Assembly: GCF_003478445.1 (NCBI RefSeq)
Contig: NZ_QUET01000021.1
Span: 14,225 to 78,224 of the forward strand
Length of the DNA: 64,000 bases
From: Roseburia sp. AM59-24XD
GTDB taxonomy: Bacteria; Bacillota; Clostridia; Lachnospirales; Lachnospiraceae
Direction: 5' to 3'
The notes beneath the pieces were generated by a model. It did not search any database, was not told where the DNA came from, and saw only the letters and a list, made by a program, of their open reading frames with translations. Shown piece by piece: positions 54,940-64,000 of this stretch (positions within the stretch are counted from its first letter, which is position 1; the number at the start of each line of letters is the position of its first letter). The position numbers were made by a program, and so were the translations under genes.

Positions 54940-57117
54940 ATGAAAATTATAAAAAGAAGCGGGACAGAAACAGTCTTTGATATCACAAAGATCACGGCAG
55001 CGATCACAAAAGCCAATAAGGAGATCCCAACAAGCGATCGTCTTTCATTACAGCAGATTCAGGAGATTTCAGACAATGTCGAGCAGATGTGTCTGGAGAT
55101 GAGGCGTTCACCAAGCGTGGAGGAGATTCAGGATATGGTGGAGAACCAGATCATGAACAAGCGTGCATTTGCACTGGCGCGAAAGTATATCACCTATCGT
55201 TATACGAGAGCCCTCGTCCGAAAGTCCAATTCGACGGATGACCAGATCTTAAGTCTTCTCGAGTGCAATAACGAGGAGGTCAAGCAGGAAAATTCCAACA
55301 AGAATCCAACGGTCAACAGTGTTCAGAGGGATTACATGGCAGGAGAGGTCAGCAAGGATATCACCAAGCGTTTTCTGTTACCGGAGGATATCGTTCATGC
55401 ACATGAACAGGGAGTCATTCATTTTCATGACTCTGATTATTTTGCACAGCATATGCACAACTGCTGTCTTGTGAATCTGGAGGACATGCTGCAGAACGGC
55501 ACTGTGATCAGCGAGACTGCGATTGAGCGGCCGAAGAGTTTCTCAACCGCCTGTAACATAGCGACACAGAGCATCGCCCAGATCGCCAGCTCCCAGTATG
55601 GTGGACAGAGCATCAGTCTGGCACATCTGGCACCGTTTGTCGATGTGAGTCGTCAGAAGTTCCGCCGGATCGTGCGGGAGGAGTTTGAGGCATCCGGCGT
55701 CAATGCGACGGAGGAGCAGATCAATAAGGTTGCCGAGCTTCGTGTTCTTGATGAGATCAAGAAAGGTGTACAGATGATTCAGTATCAGGTGATCACGCTG
55801 ATGACCACCAACGGACAGGCACCGTTTGTTACGGTGTTTATGTATCTGGATGAGGTGCCGGAGGGCAAGGTGCGTGATGATCTGGCACTTGTGACAGAGG
55901 AGATCTTAAGACAGCGTATTCTCGGCGTCAAAAATGAGAAGGGCGTATATATCACACCGGCATTCCCGAAGCTGATCTACGTGCTGGAGGAAGACAATGT
56001 CAGAGAGGGCAGTAAGTACTGGTATCTGACAAAGCTTGCCGCAGAGTGTACCGCAAAGAGAATGGTGCCGGATTATATTTCCGAGAAGAAGATGCTTGAG
56101 CTCAAGGTTGACAAGAACGGTGAGGGCCACTGCTATCCATGCATGGGCTGTCGTTCCTTCCTCACGCCTTATGTGGATGAGAATAATAAACCGAAGTATT
56201 ACGGAAGATTTAATCAGGGCGTTGTCACCGTCAATCTGGTGGATATTGCATGCTCCTCCGGTGGAGACATGGATAAGTTCTGGGAGATCTTCGATGAGAG
56301 AATGGCACTCTGCAAAAAGGCATTGATGTGCCGTCATGACCGGCTCAAGGGAACACCGTCCGATGTGGCGCCGATCCTCTGGCAGTACGGCGCACTGGCA
56401 AGATTGAAGAAGGGCGAGACGATCGATAAGCTGCTGTACGGCGGTTATTCTACGATTTCCTTAGGCTATGCAGGTCTTTGCGAGTGTACAAGATATATGA
56501 CCGGAAAGTCCCACACGGATCCAAGTGCGACTCCGTTTGCACTTGAGGTTATGAAGCGTCTGAATGCGGCATGTGCGAGGTGGAAGGAAGAGGAGAATAT
56601 TGACTTCAGCCTTTACGGTACACCGCTCGAGTCCACAACCTATAAGTTTGCCAAGTGTCTGCAGAAGCGGTTTGGCATGATCAAGGGTGTGACCGATAAG
56701 AACTACATTACGAACAGCTATCACGTACATGTGACAGAGCCGATCGATGCATTCGAGAAGCTGAAGTTTGAGGCGCAGTTCCAGGAGCTTTCTCCGGGCG
56801 GTGCGATCAGCTATGTCGAGGTGCCGAATATGACAGACAATATCGATGCGGTACTTAGCGTGATGCAGTATATTTACGAGCATATCATGTATGCAGAGTT
56901 AAATACCAAGAGTGATTACTGTCAGGAATGCGGCTATAACGGCGAGATCCGGATCGTCACCGATGAGGATGGCAAGCTGATCTGGAAATGTCCGAACTGC
57001 GGCAATACTGACCAGAACAAAATGAACGTTGCAAGACGAACCTGCGGATACATCGGAACGCAGTTCTGGAATCAGGGAAGAACCCAGGAGATCAAGGAAA
57101 GAGTTCTCCATCTGTAA
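54940..57117 (+). CDS. nrdD: anaerobic ribonucleoside-triphosphate reductase (class III)
   Basis: Glycyl-radical enzyme that makes deoxynucleotides without oxygen. It has an N-terminal ATP-cone (KRSGTETVFDITKITAAI), the catalytic barrel with HDSDYF and QHMHNCC, a zinc ribbon (CQECGY...CPNCG) and the glycyl-radical loop RRTCGYIGTQFWNQGR near the C-terminus. ATG 54940 lies nine bases after AAGGCAGG; an in-frame TTG at 54931 overlaps that site. The protein has 725 residues. The activating enzyme NrdG is not beside it in the window. Confidence 0.95.
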   Translation: MKIIKRSGTETVFDITKITAAITKANKEIPTSDRLSLQQIQEISDNVEQMCLEMRRSPSVEEIQDMVENQIMNKRAFALARKYITYRYTRALVRKSNSTDDQILSLLECNNEEVKQENSNKNPTVNSVQRDYMAGEVSKDITKRFLLPEDIVHAHEQGVIHFHDSDYFAQHMHNCCLVNLEDMLQNGTVISETAIERPKSFSTACNIATQSIAQIASSQYGGQSISLAHLAPFVDVSRQKFRRIVREEFEASGVNATEEQINKVAELRVLDEIKKGVQMIQYQVITLMTTNGQAPFVTVFMYLDEVPEGKVRDDLALVTEEILRQRILGVKNEKGVYITPAFPKLIYVLEEDNVREGSKYWYLTKLAAECTAKRMVPDYISEKKMLELKVDKNGEGHCYPCMGCRSFLTPYVDENNKPKYYGRFNQGVVTVNLVDIACSSGGDMDKFWEIFDERMALCKKALMCRHDRLKGTPSDVAPILWQYGALARLKKGETIDKLLYGGYSTISLGYAGLCECTRYMTGKSHTDPSATPFALEVMKRLNAACARWKEEENIDFSLYGTPLESTTYKFAKCLQKRFGMIKGVTDKNYITNSYHVHVTEPIDAFEKLKFEAQFQELSPGGAISYVEVPNMTDNIDAVLSVMQYIYEHIMYAELNTKSDYCQECGYNGEIRIVTDEDGKLIWKCPNCGNTDQNKMNVARRTCGYIGTQFWNQGRTQEIKERVLHL

Positions 57118-57133
57118 ATAGAATTTGAAACCA

Positions 57134-57201
57134 AAAAGCTCCGGCGGCTGATCACCTTTCCCGAGAATGGGGAATGTGTGATCCGGTCTGCCGGAGCTTT
57201 T
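57134..57201. terminator. bidirectional terminator between nrdD and the PF06541 gene
   Basis: A long hairpin with a 12-bp outer stem (57134-57145 with 57190-57201), flanked by A on the left and T on the right, contains inner complementary segments GATCAC/GTGATC. It can terminate transcription from both convergent genes. Confidence 0.8.
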
Positions 57202-57233
57202 GAAATACTGCGGTATGCTTGTCTGACTAAGAT

Positions 57234-58148
57234 TTACTTTTCGAAATGCTCATTTTCGGAAGTCTGCAACAGGAAATCCTTCAGGCGGATCGCAATCCGC
57301 TTGTGTCCCGTTTTATGGACAGACTGTGGGATAAACTTCAAAGTAGGGAACGCCTGCATGATACGTTTATTGCCAAAGAAAGGATTCTTTTTCTGGAAAG
57401 CAGCATGACGCTCCTTGTATTCGCGGAAGCGAGCCTCGATATCGGCAAGCTTGGAATCCTCGCCGATATGGTTTGCCTTCAGTTCCTCGAGACGTTTTAG
57501 GAAGTTCTCGGCACGTTCGTTCTGCGTGTGGATCTTTGAGAAGATCGCCTGGCGCAGAGGACTGAAGCGTTCTTCCTCAAGCTGCGCCACCAGCTCGTCC
57601 CGGAAATGGTACAGAGCCTCCAGCTGGCTGCGGAAGTTGATCGTTGAGATTACGGTGTATGTCAGGTCACAGGCGGCGATCACGGTGACGACGATCAGAA
57701 GGATCACGCCGGTACGGTAAGGGATCGCATTGATGATCGATGAGACTGCCGGCTGCAGAAAATCAAACGCAAGCAGGGAAAGGAAGCCCCAGAACATGGA
57801 CGGTACAAGTGCGATGCGTCCCTCAAAGTTGTAAGGGTCCCGGCTGTAATCCCACCACTGTGCGTGGAACAGCTTCTCCATACCCCATGAGGTAAAATAC
57901 TCGATCGCCGTGGCGAGAAGCATGCCGCCCAGATACAGCAGGGACGGGTGCGGCTCCAGAGGACGCAGGAATACATACACGATCGTCCCGCCAAAGCCGT
58001 AGAGCGGCAGAAGTGGTCCGACCAGAAAACCGCGGTTGATCACCTTATGCTCCTTCAGAGAACAGAAGGAACATTCGTAGATCCAGCCAAAGAAGCTGTA
58101 TAAATAAAAATCCATCAGAATAAAATACCATGATAAGCCTAAAAACAT
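57234..58148 (-). CDS. PF06541-family membrane protein (putative ABC transporter permease)
   Basis: A 304-residue multi-pass membrane protein. The N-terminus reads WYFILMDFYLYSFFGWIYEC and the motif GFLVGPLLPLYGFGG is the family hallmark; five to six membrane helices extend to about residue 175, followed by a long charged cytoplasmic C-terminal coiled coil. The start 58148 (reading leftward) follows GAGGTG. The family's permease name is only tentative in databases, and no ATPase partner is nearby. Confidence 0.82.
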   Translation of the reverse strand: MFLGLSWYFILMDFYLYSFFGWIYECSFCSLKEHKVINRGFLVGPLLPLYGFGGTIVYVFLRPLEPHPSLLYLGGMLLATAIEYFTSWGMEKLFHAQWWDYSRDPYNFEGRIALVPSMFWGFLSLLAFDFLQPAVSSIINAIPYRTGVILLIVVTVIAACDLTYTVISTINFRSQLEALYHFRDELVAQLEEERFSPLRQAIFSKIHTQNERAENFLKRLEELKANHIGEDSKLADIEARFREYKERHAAFQKKNPFFGNKRIMQAFPTLKFIPQSVHKTGHKRIAIRLKDFLLQTSENEHFEK

Positions 58149-58267
58149 ATCTTCACCTCATATATTTATGTCGTTTCACTTTTGTTATAATGAAGTATAT
58201 TACAGGAAATGAGAGAAAAAATCAAATTGGGGGTTCCCAAGCGGAACGGTTTGTGTTATAGTAATTG

Positions 58268-58535
58268 GTATCAAAAGCGAAGAAGAGGAATAGTAGCTGT
58301 CGAAGCCTCATACAGAAAGCTGTTGGTTGATGCGAAACAGTTGATGTGAAACAGTGAACTCGCCTTGGAGCTGCCGGTTGAACGATAGTAGATTTGGACG
58401 GACTCCCACCGTTACAGGGGAAAGGTATTGGATTCTGTTTTTCTTGTACCTGTGAGAGCATGATATATTCATGAATAAGAGTGGTACCGCGTGAGAATAT
58501 TCTCCCGTCTCTAAGAGTAGAGACGGGTTTTTATT
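58268..58535 (+). ncRNA. T-box leader (leucine) upstream of leuA
   Basis: A tRNA-sensing riboswitch. The T-box sequence AAGAGTGGTACCGCG is at 58477-58491 with the TGGT that pairs with the tRNA acceptor end at 58482-58485. Upstream is a Stem I region with the GAA-CTC-GCC sequence, so the specifier is probably CTC (58359-58361), a leucine codon, matching the leuA gene that follows. The terminator CCCGTCTCT/AGAGACGGG (58504-58512/58519-58527) ends in TTTTT. Binding of uncharged tRNA-Leu would allow leuA transcription. Confidence 0.9.
58504..58533 (+). terminator. T-box regulated terminator
   Basis: A perfect 9-bp GC-rich stem (58504-58512 with 58519-58527) and TTTTT. It is the expression platform of the T-box leader. 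Confidence 0.9.
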
Positions 58536-58622
58536 TGCTGAAATATTTTCTGAAAGGATGTTTGGCAGATAAAACTCCGTGAGAAATGGAACAAAATTAA
58601 TTCAAAATGGAGGGTTAGAATC

Positions 58623-60290
58623 ATGAAGGGATTTGAAAAGTATCAGAAAACATATTTTATGCCGTCAGAGGTAACCTATGACTGGGTGAAAAAGGACAGC
58701 ATCACAGAACCGCCGGTATGGTGCAGCGTTGATCTGCGTGACGGTAATCAGGCACTCATCGAGCCGATGAGTCTCGAGGAGAAGGTGGAGTTCTTCAAGA
58801 TGCTTGTGAAGATCGGATTCAAGGAAATCGAGGTTGGATTCCCTGCTGCATCCGAGACAGAATATAATTTTCTGCGTACTTTGATCGATCGGAAGCTGAT
58901 CCCGGATGATGTTACGGTGCAGGTTCTGACACAGGCGAGAGAACACATTATCCGTAAGACCTTTGAGGCGGTTGACGGAGCACCGAATGCGGTTGTACAT
59001 GTATATAATTCCACTTCCGTGGCACAGAGAGAGCAGGTATTCCGCAAGTCCAAGGAAGAGATCAAGAAGATCGCCGTTGACGGTGCAAAGCTTCTGAAGG
59101 AGTTAGCAGCAGAGGTAAAGGGCAATATCCGTTTTGAGTACAGCCCGGAGAGCTTCCATGGTACAGAGGTTGAGTATGCGGTTGAGGTCTGCAATGCTGT
59201 TCTGGATGTATGGCAGCCACAGGCAGATGCCAAGGCGATCATCAATATTCCGTCTACCGTAGAGAACGCAATGCCTCATGTATTTGCAACACAGATCGAA
59301 TATGTCAGCAAGCACTTGAAATACAGAGACAACGTTGTACTTTCCCTGCATCCGCACAATGACCGTGGCTGCGGTGTGGCTACAGCGGAGCTTGGTGTTC
59401 TTGCCGGTGCAGACCGTATCGAGGGAACATTGTTTGGTAATGGAGAGCGTACCGGTAACATGGATATCGTTACCATGGCAATGAATATGTTCTCACACGG
59501 CGTAGATCCAAAGCTGGACTTTTCCAACATGCAGGAGATCGCAGACACTTACGAGCGTCTGACCAACATGCAGGTATCCATGAGACAGCCATATGCAGGA
59601 GAGCTTGTATTTACCGCATTCTCCGGTTCGCATCAGGATGCGATCTCCAAGGGTATGGTATATCGTGAGGAGAAGAACTGCGAATACTGGACGGTTCCTT
59701 ATCTGCCGATCGATCCAAAGGATGTGGGACGCACTTACGATTCCGATGTTATCCGCATCAACAGCCAGTCCGGACGTGGCGGCGTCAGCTATGTATTAAA
59801 GAACAGCTTCGGTCTGATCCTGCCGGATAAGATGAAGGAAGAGGTTGGATATCTGATGAAGAGTGTTTCCGATCATCGTCATGCGGAGCTTTCTCCGGAG
59901 GATATGAGAGATGTATTCAAGGAGACTTATCTGGACGTTGAGAAGAAGTTCGATGTATCTGAGTGCCACTTCAAACAGAAGGACGGTATCGGTGCTGAGG
60001 TAACGATCGTTGTTGACGGCAGGGAAAATGTTGTGGATTCCCATGGTAACGGTCGTCTCAATGCAGTAAACCATGCGATCAAGAAGTACTTTGATCTGGA
60101 TTATGCATTGGATGTATACGAGGAGCATGCGTTGTCAAAGCGTTCCGATTCACAGGCGATCTCCTATGTAGGTATCAAGCCTGCCGGACAGGAGAAGCTG
60201 TACTGGGGTATCGGCACGGATGATGATATTATCAAGTCCTCAATCGACGCACTGGTCAATGCGGTGAACCGTTATATGGAAGCAAAATAA
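58623..60290 (+). CDS. leuA: 2-isopropylmalate synthase
   Basis: First committed step of leucine synthesis: condenses acetyl-CoA with 2-oxoisovalerate. Motifs are SVDLRDGNQALIEPM, the LHPHNDRGCGVATAELG metal-binding block, GNGERTGN and a C-terminal regulatory domain. ATG 58623 follows GGAGGG. The protein has 555 residues, the longer LeuA type. Expression is controlled by the T-box leader, which senses uncharged leucine tRNA. No other leu genes follow in the window. Confidence 0.95.
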   Translation: MKGFEKYQKTYFMPSEVTYDWVKKDSITEPPVWCSVDLRDGNQALIEPMSLEEKVEFFKMLVKIGFKEIEVGFPAASETEYNFLRTLIDRKLIPDDVTVQVLTQAREHIIRKTFEAVDGAPNAVVHVYNSTSVAQREQVFRKSKEEIKKIAVDGAKLLKELAAEVKGNIRFEYSPESFHGTEVEYAVEVCNAVLDVWQPQADAKAIINIPSTVENAMPHVFATQIEYVSKHLKYRDNVVLSLHPHNDRGCGVATAELGVLAGADRIEGTLFGNGERTGNMDIVTMAMNMFSHGVDPKLDFSNMQEIADTYERLTNMQVSMRQPYAGELVFTAFSGSHQDAISKGMVYREEKNCEYWTVPYLPIDPKDVGRTYDSDVIRINSQSGRGGVSYVLKNSFGLILPDKMKEEVGYLMKSVSDHRHAELSPEDMRDVFKETYLDVEKKFDVSECHFKQKDGIGAEVTIVVDGRENVVDSHGNGRLNAVNHAIKKYFDLDYALDVYEEHALSKRSDSQAISYVGIKPAGQEKLYWGIGTDDDIIKSSIDALVNAVNRYMEAK

Positions 60291-60460
60291 TACGATGCAG
60301 AAGCCGGAAGCAGACCGTGATGGCTGCGCCGGCGATGGCAAAAGTTGTTTGGCTTCGAGATTATAAAAAAGGGCAAAACCAGCGTTTTGTCCTCCAAGAA
60401 TTGCTTCGCAATTCTCGTTGGCATTCCACCACATTACATGCATTTTCCTATACCATCAAA

Positions 60461-60495
60461 AAGGAGTGTCCTAAATTTTGGACACTCCTTTTTGT
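60461..60495. terminator. bidirectional terminator between leuA and the MFS gene
   Basis: A perfect 11-bp stem (60461-60471 with 60480-60490) with an 8-base loop. A residues to the left and T residues to the right allow termination in both directions. Another hairpin, AGAATTGC-TTC-GCAATTCT, lies before it at about 60399-60417. Confidence 0.85.
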
Positions 60496-60504
60496 CATGA
60501 AAGC

Positions 60505-61686
60505 CTATTTCTCATATTTGCGGCAGGCTGCCAGTCCGGCAAGCATCAGTACCGGGAAAATGATCGCGGACAAAAGTCCGAGCTTCAAATTATCCTGCAG
60601 TGCAGAGGAGATAAAACCAACCATGGTTGGTCCGGAGGAACATCCGATATCTCCGGCAAGTGCGAGAAGTGCAAAGATCGTGGTGCCGCCCTGTGGACAG
60701 ACCTTAGAACTGATACTGAAGGTGCCGGGCCACATGGCTGCAACCGACAGACCGCAGACACCGCAGGCGGCAAGAGAAAGTGCCGGGAGCGGGGAGAAGG
60801 TAACGATCAGATAGCTGATCATGCAGAGCACGGCACACGCACTCAGATATCCGGTCAGAGAGAAACGCTCGGCAACATGGGCGTGAAGAACTCTGCCGGA
60901 ACCCATCAGAATTGCGAAAAAGCACGGACCGGCAAGATCACCAACCGTTTTGGAAACATGAAGACCTGTTTCGGCAAGGGCAGATGCCCACTGGCTCATC
61001 GCAAGTTCCGATGCGCCACTGCAGACCATCAGAAGGGCGAGTACCCAGAATACCTTTTCTTTTAACAATGCCGTGATCGTCATGCCGCGTCCCTCGTCGG
61101 CAAGAGAGTTGATCGGTACAAAGCAGAAATAAACAGCATTGCAGGCAGGGATAATTGCCCAGAGGGCTGCGATGATCTTCCATGAGCTTAAGCCGACTGT
61201 GTTAAACAGAAGCGTGGAGACCAGAACAACCAGCACCGAACCCCAGCAGTAGAAGGAGTGCAAAAGACTCATGGCAGCCCCCTTCTTATCCGTCGGGCAT
61301 GCCTCTACGATCGGGCTGATGATCACCTCGGTCAGACCGCCGCCGATGGCATAGATCACGACGGCGATGCTGATGCCGATATACGGATCCGGTGTGAGCT
61401 CCGGCAGGATGCCGAGAAGCACAAGTCCGACGGCAGCAAAAACATGTGCCAGAACGGCATTGATGCGGTAGCCGATCCGATCCGTGAATTTCGCCGAGAA
61501 CAGGTCCACCAGAATCTGTGTGACAAAATTGATCGTCACCAAAAGACCGATCCGGGAAAGGGAAATCCCATAGGTACGGTGAAATGTCACAAACAGAAGC
61601 GGGGCGAAATTGTTGACGATCGCCTGTGTGATGTAACCGATATAGCTGGCGGCAATGGTGTGTCGAAAATCAGTTTTAATACTCAT
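60505..61686 (-). CDS. major facilitator superfamily transporter
   Basis: A 393-residue protein with 12 hydrophobic segments and MFS motif A between helices 2 and 3 (VDLFSAKFTDRIGYR). Start 61686 (reading leftward, MSIKTDFRHT...) follows GGAG. The sequence pattern (LLVTINFVTQILVD, IVEACPTDKKGAAMSLLHSFY) is like sugar-type FucP-related MFS proteins, but the substrate cannot be told. The divergent neighbour is galT, so a sugar is possible. Confidence 0.88.
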   Translation of the reverse strand: MSIKTDFRHTIAASYIGYITQAIVNNFAPLLFVTFHRTYGISLSRIGLLVTINFVTQILVDLFSAKFTDRIGYRINAVLAHVFAAVGLVLLGILPELTPDPYIGISIAVVIYAIGGGLTEVIISPIVEACPTDKKGAAMSLLHSFYCWGSVLVVLVSTLLFNTVGLSSWKIIAALWAIIPACNAVYFCFVPINSLADEGRGMTITALLKEKVFWVLALLMVCSGASELAMSQWASALAETGLHVSKTVGDLAGPCFFAILMGSGRVLHAHVAERFSLTGYLSACAVLCMISYLIVTFSPLPALSLAACGVCGLSVAAMWPGTFSISSKVCPQGGTTIFALLALAGDIGCSSGPTMVGFISSALQDNLKLGLLSAIIFPVLMLAGLAACRKYEK

Positions 61687-61817
61687 AACTAACTCCAATC
61701 TTTATCCTGTGTCAATGAATTTTCTGATAATAGCCTATCACGTTATTTTTCGAAAATCTGTAATAATATCAGCGACTATTAACACTATTTTGACAGATGA
61801 AATTATGGTCCATCCGT

Positions 61818-61846
61818 TGTGAATCCGAGGGAAACATGGTAAAATA
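61818..61846 (+). promoter_or_regulatory. promoter of galT
   Basis: TTGTGA (61818-61823) and TAAAAT (61841-61846) are 17 bp apart. Confidence 0.6.
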
Positions 61847-61926
61847 GAAGTAGTGTGGGATTCCGGCCACAGGTGGCGGGGATTTCATCCGGAGAAAGAC
61901 GAATATGAGGAAACGAGGAGAAAGCG

Positions 61927-63426
61927 ATGAGTGATATCAATAAAAAGATCAGGGAACTTGTGAATTATGGTTTACATACCGGACTTGTTGTGCCGGAGGA
62001 CGAGATGTACACGATCAACCGACTGCTAGAGATCCTGAAGCTGGACGAGTATAAGGAGCCGGAGAATGCGTGTCCGGTGCCGGATCTGGAGAAAACGCTG
62101 AGTGACATTATGGACTGGGCATATGAAAACGGGGTTCTCGAGGAGAATACTGTAGGTTATCGTGATCTGTTTGATACAAAGCTGATGGGCGCACTTGTTC
62201 CGGCACCGAGTGTCGTGATCGCAAAGTTCCGGGAGCTGTACCGCGTATCTCCTCAGAAGGCGACCGATTTTTATTATAAATTCAGCAGAGATACCGATTA
62301 TATCAGACGTTACCGGATCTCCAGAGATATGAAATGGACGGCAGAGACGGAGTACGGCACACTTGATGTCACGATCAACCTGTCAAAGCCGGAGAAGGAT
62401 CCGAAGGCGATTGCGGCAGCGAAGAATGCAAAGCAGTCTGCATATCCGAAATGTCTTTTGTGCAGGGAAAATGAGGGCTACGCCGGACGACTGAATCACC
62501 CGGCAAGACAGTCACACCGTATTATTCCGCTCATGATCGAGGGGGAGAAATGGGGCTTTCAGTATTCTCCGTATGTATATTATAACGAGCACTGCATCGT
62601 ATTTAATCAGAAGCACACGCCGATGAAGATTGATGAGTCGGCATTCCGTAAGCTGTTATCCTTTGTAAAGCAGTTTCCTCATTATTTCCTTGGCTCCAAT
62701 GCGGATCTGCCGATCGTAGGCGGATCGATTCTGGCACATGAGCATTTTCAGGGTGGTCATTATGAATTTGCGATGGAGAGAGCACAGATCAAGACAAAGC
62801 TTACGATCAAGGGCTACGAGGATGTGGAAGCCGGTATTGTTAACTGGCCGATGTCTGTCATAAGAATCCGTCATAAGGACAGTGAGCGTCTGGTTGCTCT
62901 TGCGTCCCATATTTTGGATACATGGAGAGGCTATACCGATGAAGCGGCATTTATCTTTGCAAAGACCGATGGCGAGCCGCATAATACGATCACGCCGATC
63001 GCGAGAATGCGTGACGGACTGTATGAGATGGATCTGGTGCTTCGTAACAATATCACGACCGAGGAGTATCCGCTGGGTGTATTCCATCCGCATCAGGAGC
63101 TGCATCATATCAAGAAGGAGAATATCGGTCTGATCGAGGTAATGGGACTTGCCGTTCTGCCGGCTCGTCTGAAAAAGGAAATGGCAGTATTGGAGGAGTA
63201 TATCGTACAGGGCAAGGATATCCGCAGCAATGAAGAGATTGAGAAACATGCCGACTGGGTAGATGAGTTCCTTCCGAAGTACGATAACGTGACGGAGGAC
63301 AATGTGGAGGAGATCCTGCAGAAGGAGATCGGTATTGTCTTCAAAAAGGTGCTGGAGCACGCCGGTATCTATAAGAATACGCCGGAGGGACAGGAAGCAT
63401 TTCTGCGATTTGTAGAAGCACTGTAG
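61927..63426 (+). CDS. galT: UDP-glucose--hexose-1-phosphate uridylyltransferase (GalT type 2)
   Basis: Leloir-pathway enzyme exchanging UMP between UDP-glucose and galactose 1-phosphate. The 499-residue protein has the long type 2 form found in Firmicutes, with CLLCRENEGYAGR, HPARQSHRIIPL and ILAHEHFQGGHYEFAME, which holds the catalytic His region. Start ATG 61927 follows GAGGAGAAAG. The galK and galE genes are not in the window. Confidence 0.95.
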   Translation: MSDINKKIRELVNYGLHTGLVVPEDEMYTINRLLEILKLDEYKEPENACPVPDLEKTLSDIMDWAYENGVLEENTVGYRDLFDTKLMGALVPAPSVVIAKFRELYRVSPQKATDFYYKFSRDTDYIRRYRISRDMKWTAETEYGTLDVTINLSKPEKDPKAIAAAKNAKQSAYPKCLLCRENEGYAGRLNHPARQSHRIIPLMIEGEKWGFQYSPYVYYNEHCIVFNQKHTPMKIDESAFRKLLSFVKQFPHYFLGSNADLPIVGGSILAHEHFQGGHYEFAMERAQIKTKLTIKGYEDVEAGIVNWPMSVIRIRHKDSERLVALASHILDTWRGYTDEAAFIFAKTDGEPHNTITPIARMRDGLYEMDLVLRNNITTEEYPLGVFHPHQELHHIKKENIGLIEVMGLAVLPARLKKEMAVLEEYIVQGKDIRSNEEIEKHADWVDEFLPKYDNVTEDNVEEILQKEIGIVFKKVLEHAGIYKNTPEGQEAFLRFVEAL

Positions 63427-63513
63427 AGTGCACGAATGAAGTGGTGTCAATTTGCAAATGTTCTAAGATTTCTGACGCTCGTTGTGCATTGAGGTTTTAT
63501 TATTCATGAATAC

Positions 63514-63574
63514 AAGTTCTCAGGTTGATATGTGTCCGGTTTGTAGGATACATATCAACCTGAGAACTTTTTCA
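63514..63574 (+). terminator. very long hairpin / terminator after galT
   Basis: A 24-bp stem (63514-63537 with 63546-63569, one G-U pair) with an 8-base loop and TTTTT. It lies about 90 bp after galT and is the first of four neighbouring hairpins. Confidence 0.8.
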
Positions 63575-63695
63575 CATTATAGGAAACTTGTCGTTCCCTA
63601 TAATGTGAAAATGCTCCGCGAGGATGCGATCACCGCACAGAGGAAGATTGCGTAAGCAATTGTGCGGTGACGCGCAAAGTGGGCAAGCCCACTTT
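63571..63695 (+). other. cluster of three further hairpins, non-coding
   Basis: After the galT terminator come a 17-bp stem with one mismatch (63571-63587/63593-63609), a compound hairpin with CACCGCACA/TGTGCGGTG (63631-63639/63661-63669) enclosing ATTGC-GTAA-GCAAT (63647-63660), and AAAGTGGGC-AA-GCCCACTTT (63676-63695). No ORF is convincing. It may be a structured RNA or the remains of a small repetitive element. Confidence 0.55.
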
Positions 63696-64000
63696 GTTCT
63701 TTGTTTGAAAAAAGGTACAGATTACACGGAATAGTTCTAAAATACATGGTCAAAATGAGCAAAAAAGCCCCAAATTGACCAAAAATGGCGTTTTTGTGTC
63801 GTTTCGTGCAAAAGCTATTCTTTTTTTGACTAAAATATGTTAGGTTGTCAGTAAACAGTACGTGTAATGTAAATTTAGAGAAGACGACCTCACTGTTCAC
63901 GAATAGAGCAGACAATGTTGCAACAACTTAATAATAAATTTAACAGATAATTTTGATAAAAAATAATAAATAATTAACTATTTGATGACAAGTATGAAAA
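63696..64000. other. AT-rich intergenic end of window
   Basis: No ORF or RNA gene is supported. A TTGACT at about 63825 and a long A/T-rich stretch to the window edge suggest the regulatory region of a gene beyond the window. Confidence 0.4.

Noticed and set aside
62656..63450. A 264-codon minus-strand ORF across galT
   Set aside because: Antisense shadow of galT; no ribosome site or homology features.
63514..63695. CRISPR array or tRNA cluster after galT
   Set aside because: The hairpins differ from each other in sequence and none has tRNA features such as a T-loop GTTCRANTC or a CCA end.

Overview
This window looks like a chromosome segment of a gut Firmicute of the family Lachnospiraceae (Clostridia). 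That rests on the protein sequences, the strong AGGAGG ribosome sites, TTGACA/TATAAT promoters, a SAM-I (S-box) and a T-box riboswitch, and sporulation-linked genes (yyaC, recU, RNase Y). The genus is not decided by what I can see.

Region 1 (1-16,700) is core chromosome: L-fucose isomerase, glycogen phosphorylase, a 6-phosphofructokinase, the dnaX-ybaB-recR recombination/replication cluster, a convergent yyaC, two Lachnospiraceae-type envelope proteins (LysM protein and DUF5711), then the str operon rpsL-rpsG-fusA-tuf.

Region 2 (16,556-34,698) is accessory DNA inserted at the 3' end of tuf. A 55-bp piece of the tuf end, including its stop codon, occurs three times (16,556, 26,461 and 34,644), so two islands sit in tandem. 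Island 1 (about 9.9 kb) has an XRE repressor, an excisionase-like protein, a tyrosine integrase, a broken CHC2 primase, a VapE-like ATPase, DUF5348, a putative oriT with a MobV/Pre relaxase, TnpV, and a MarR-MATE efflux cargo; it ends in a remnant of a TrlF-like ATPase module. Island 2 (about 8.2 kb) has no integrase. It carries an AT-rich RloA-RloB defence cassette, fragments of a regulator and a RepA-like helicase, a second putative oriT with a MobA/MobL relaxase, a nucleoside phosphorylase plus ANT(6)-type aminoglycoside nucleotidyltransferase pair, and an unknown membrane protein. Each copy of the attachment site is followed by a different Rho-independent terminator, so tuf keeps a terminator whichever island is next to it.

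Region 3 (34,700-64,000) is core chromosome again: a DNA-metabolism pair (SbcD-like phosphoesterase and SbcC/YhaN-like ATPase), a very large secreted leucine-rich-repeat/Big2 protein, metK under a SAM-I riboswitch, RNase Y, a DUF4445 ATPase, proC, an M23 peptidase, a small alarmone synthetase, an RsmF-like methyltransferase, an RluA-type pseudouridine synthase, recU, nrdD with apparent NrdR boxes, a PF06541 membrane protein, leuA under a T-box with a CUC (Leu) specifier, an MFS transporter, galT, and finally a run of strong hairpins with no gene.

At least seven positions in conserved genes show a one-base deletion, most of them next to a short run of identical bases (fucI, ybaB, the CHC2 primase, the LRR protein, the RsmF-like gene twice, the RluA-type gene). 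This pattern suggests sequence or assembly errors more than true gene decay, and I annotate these genes across the frameshift.
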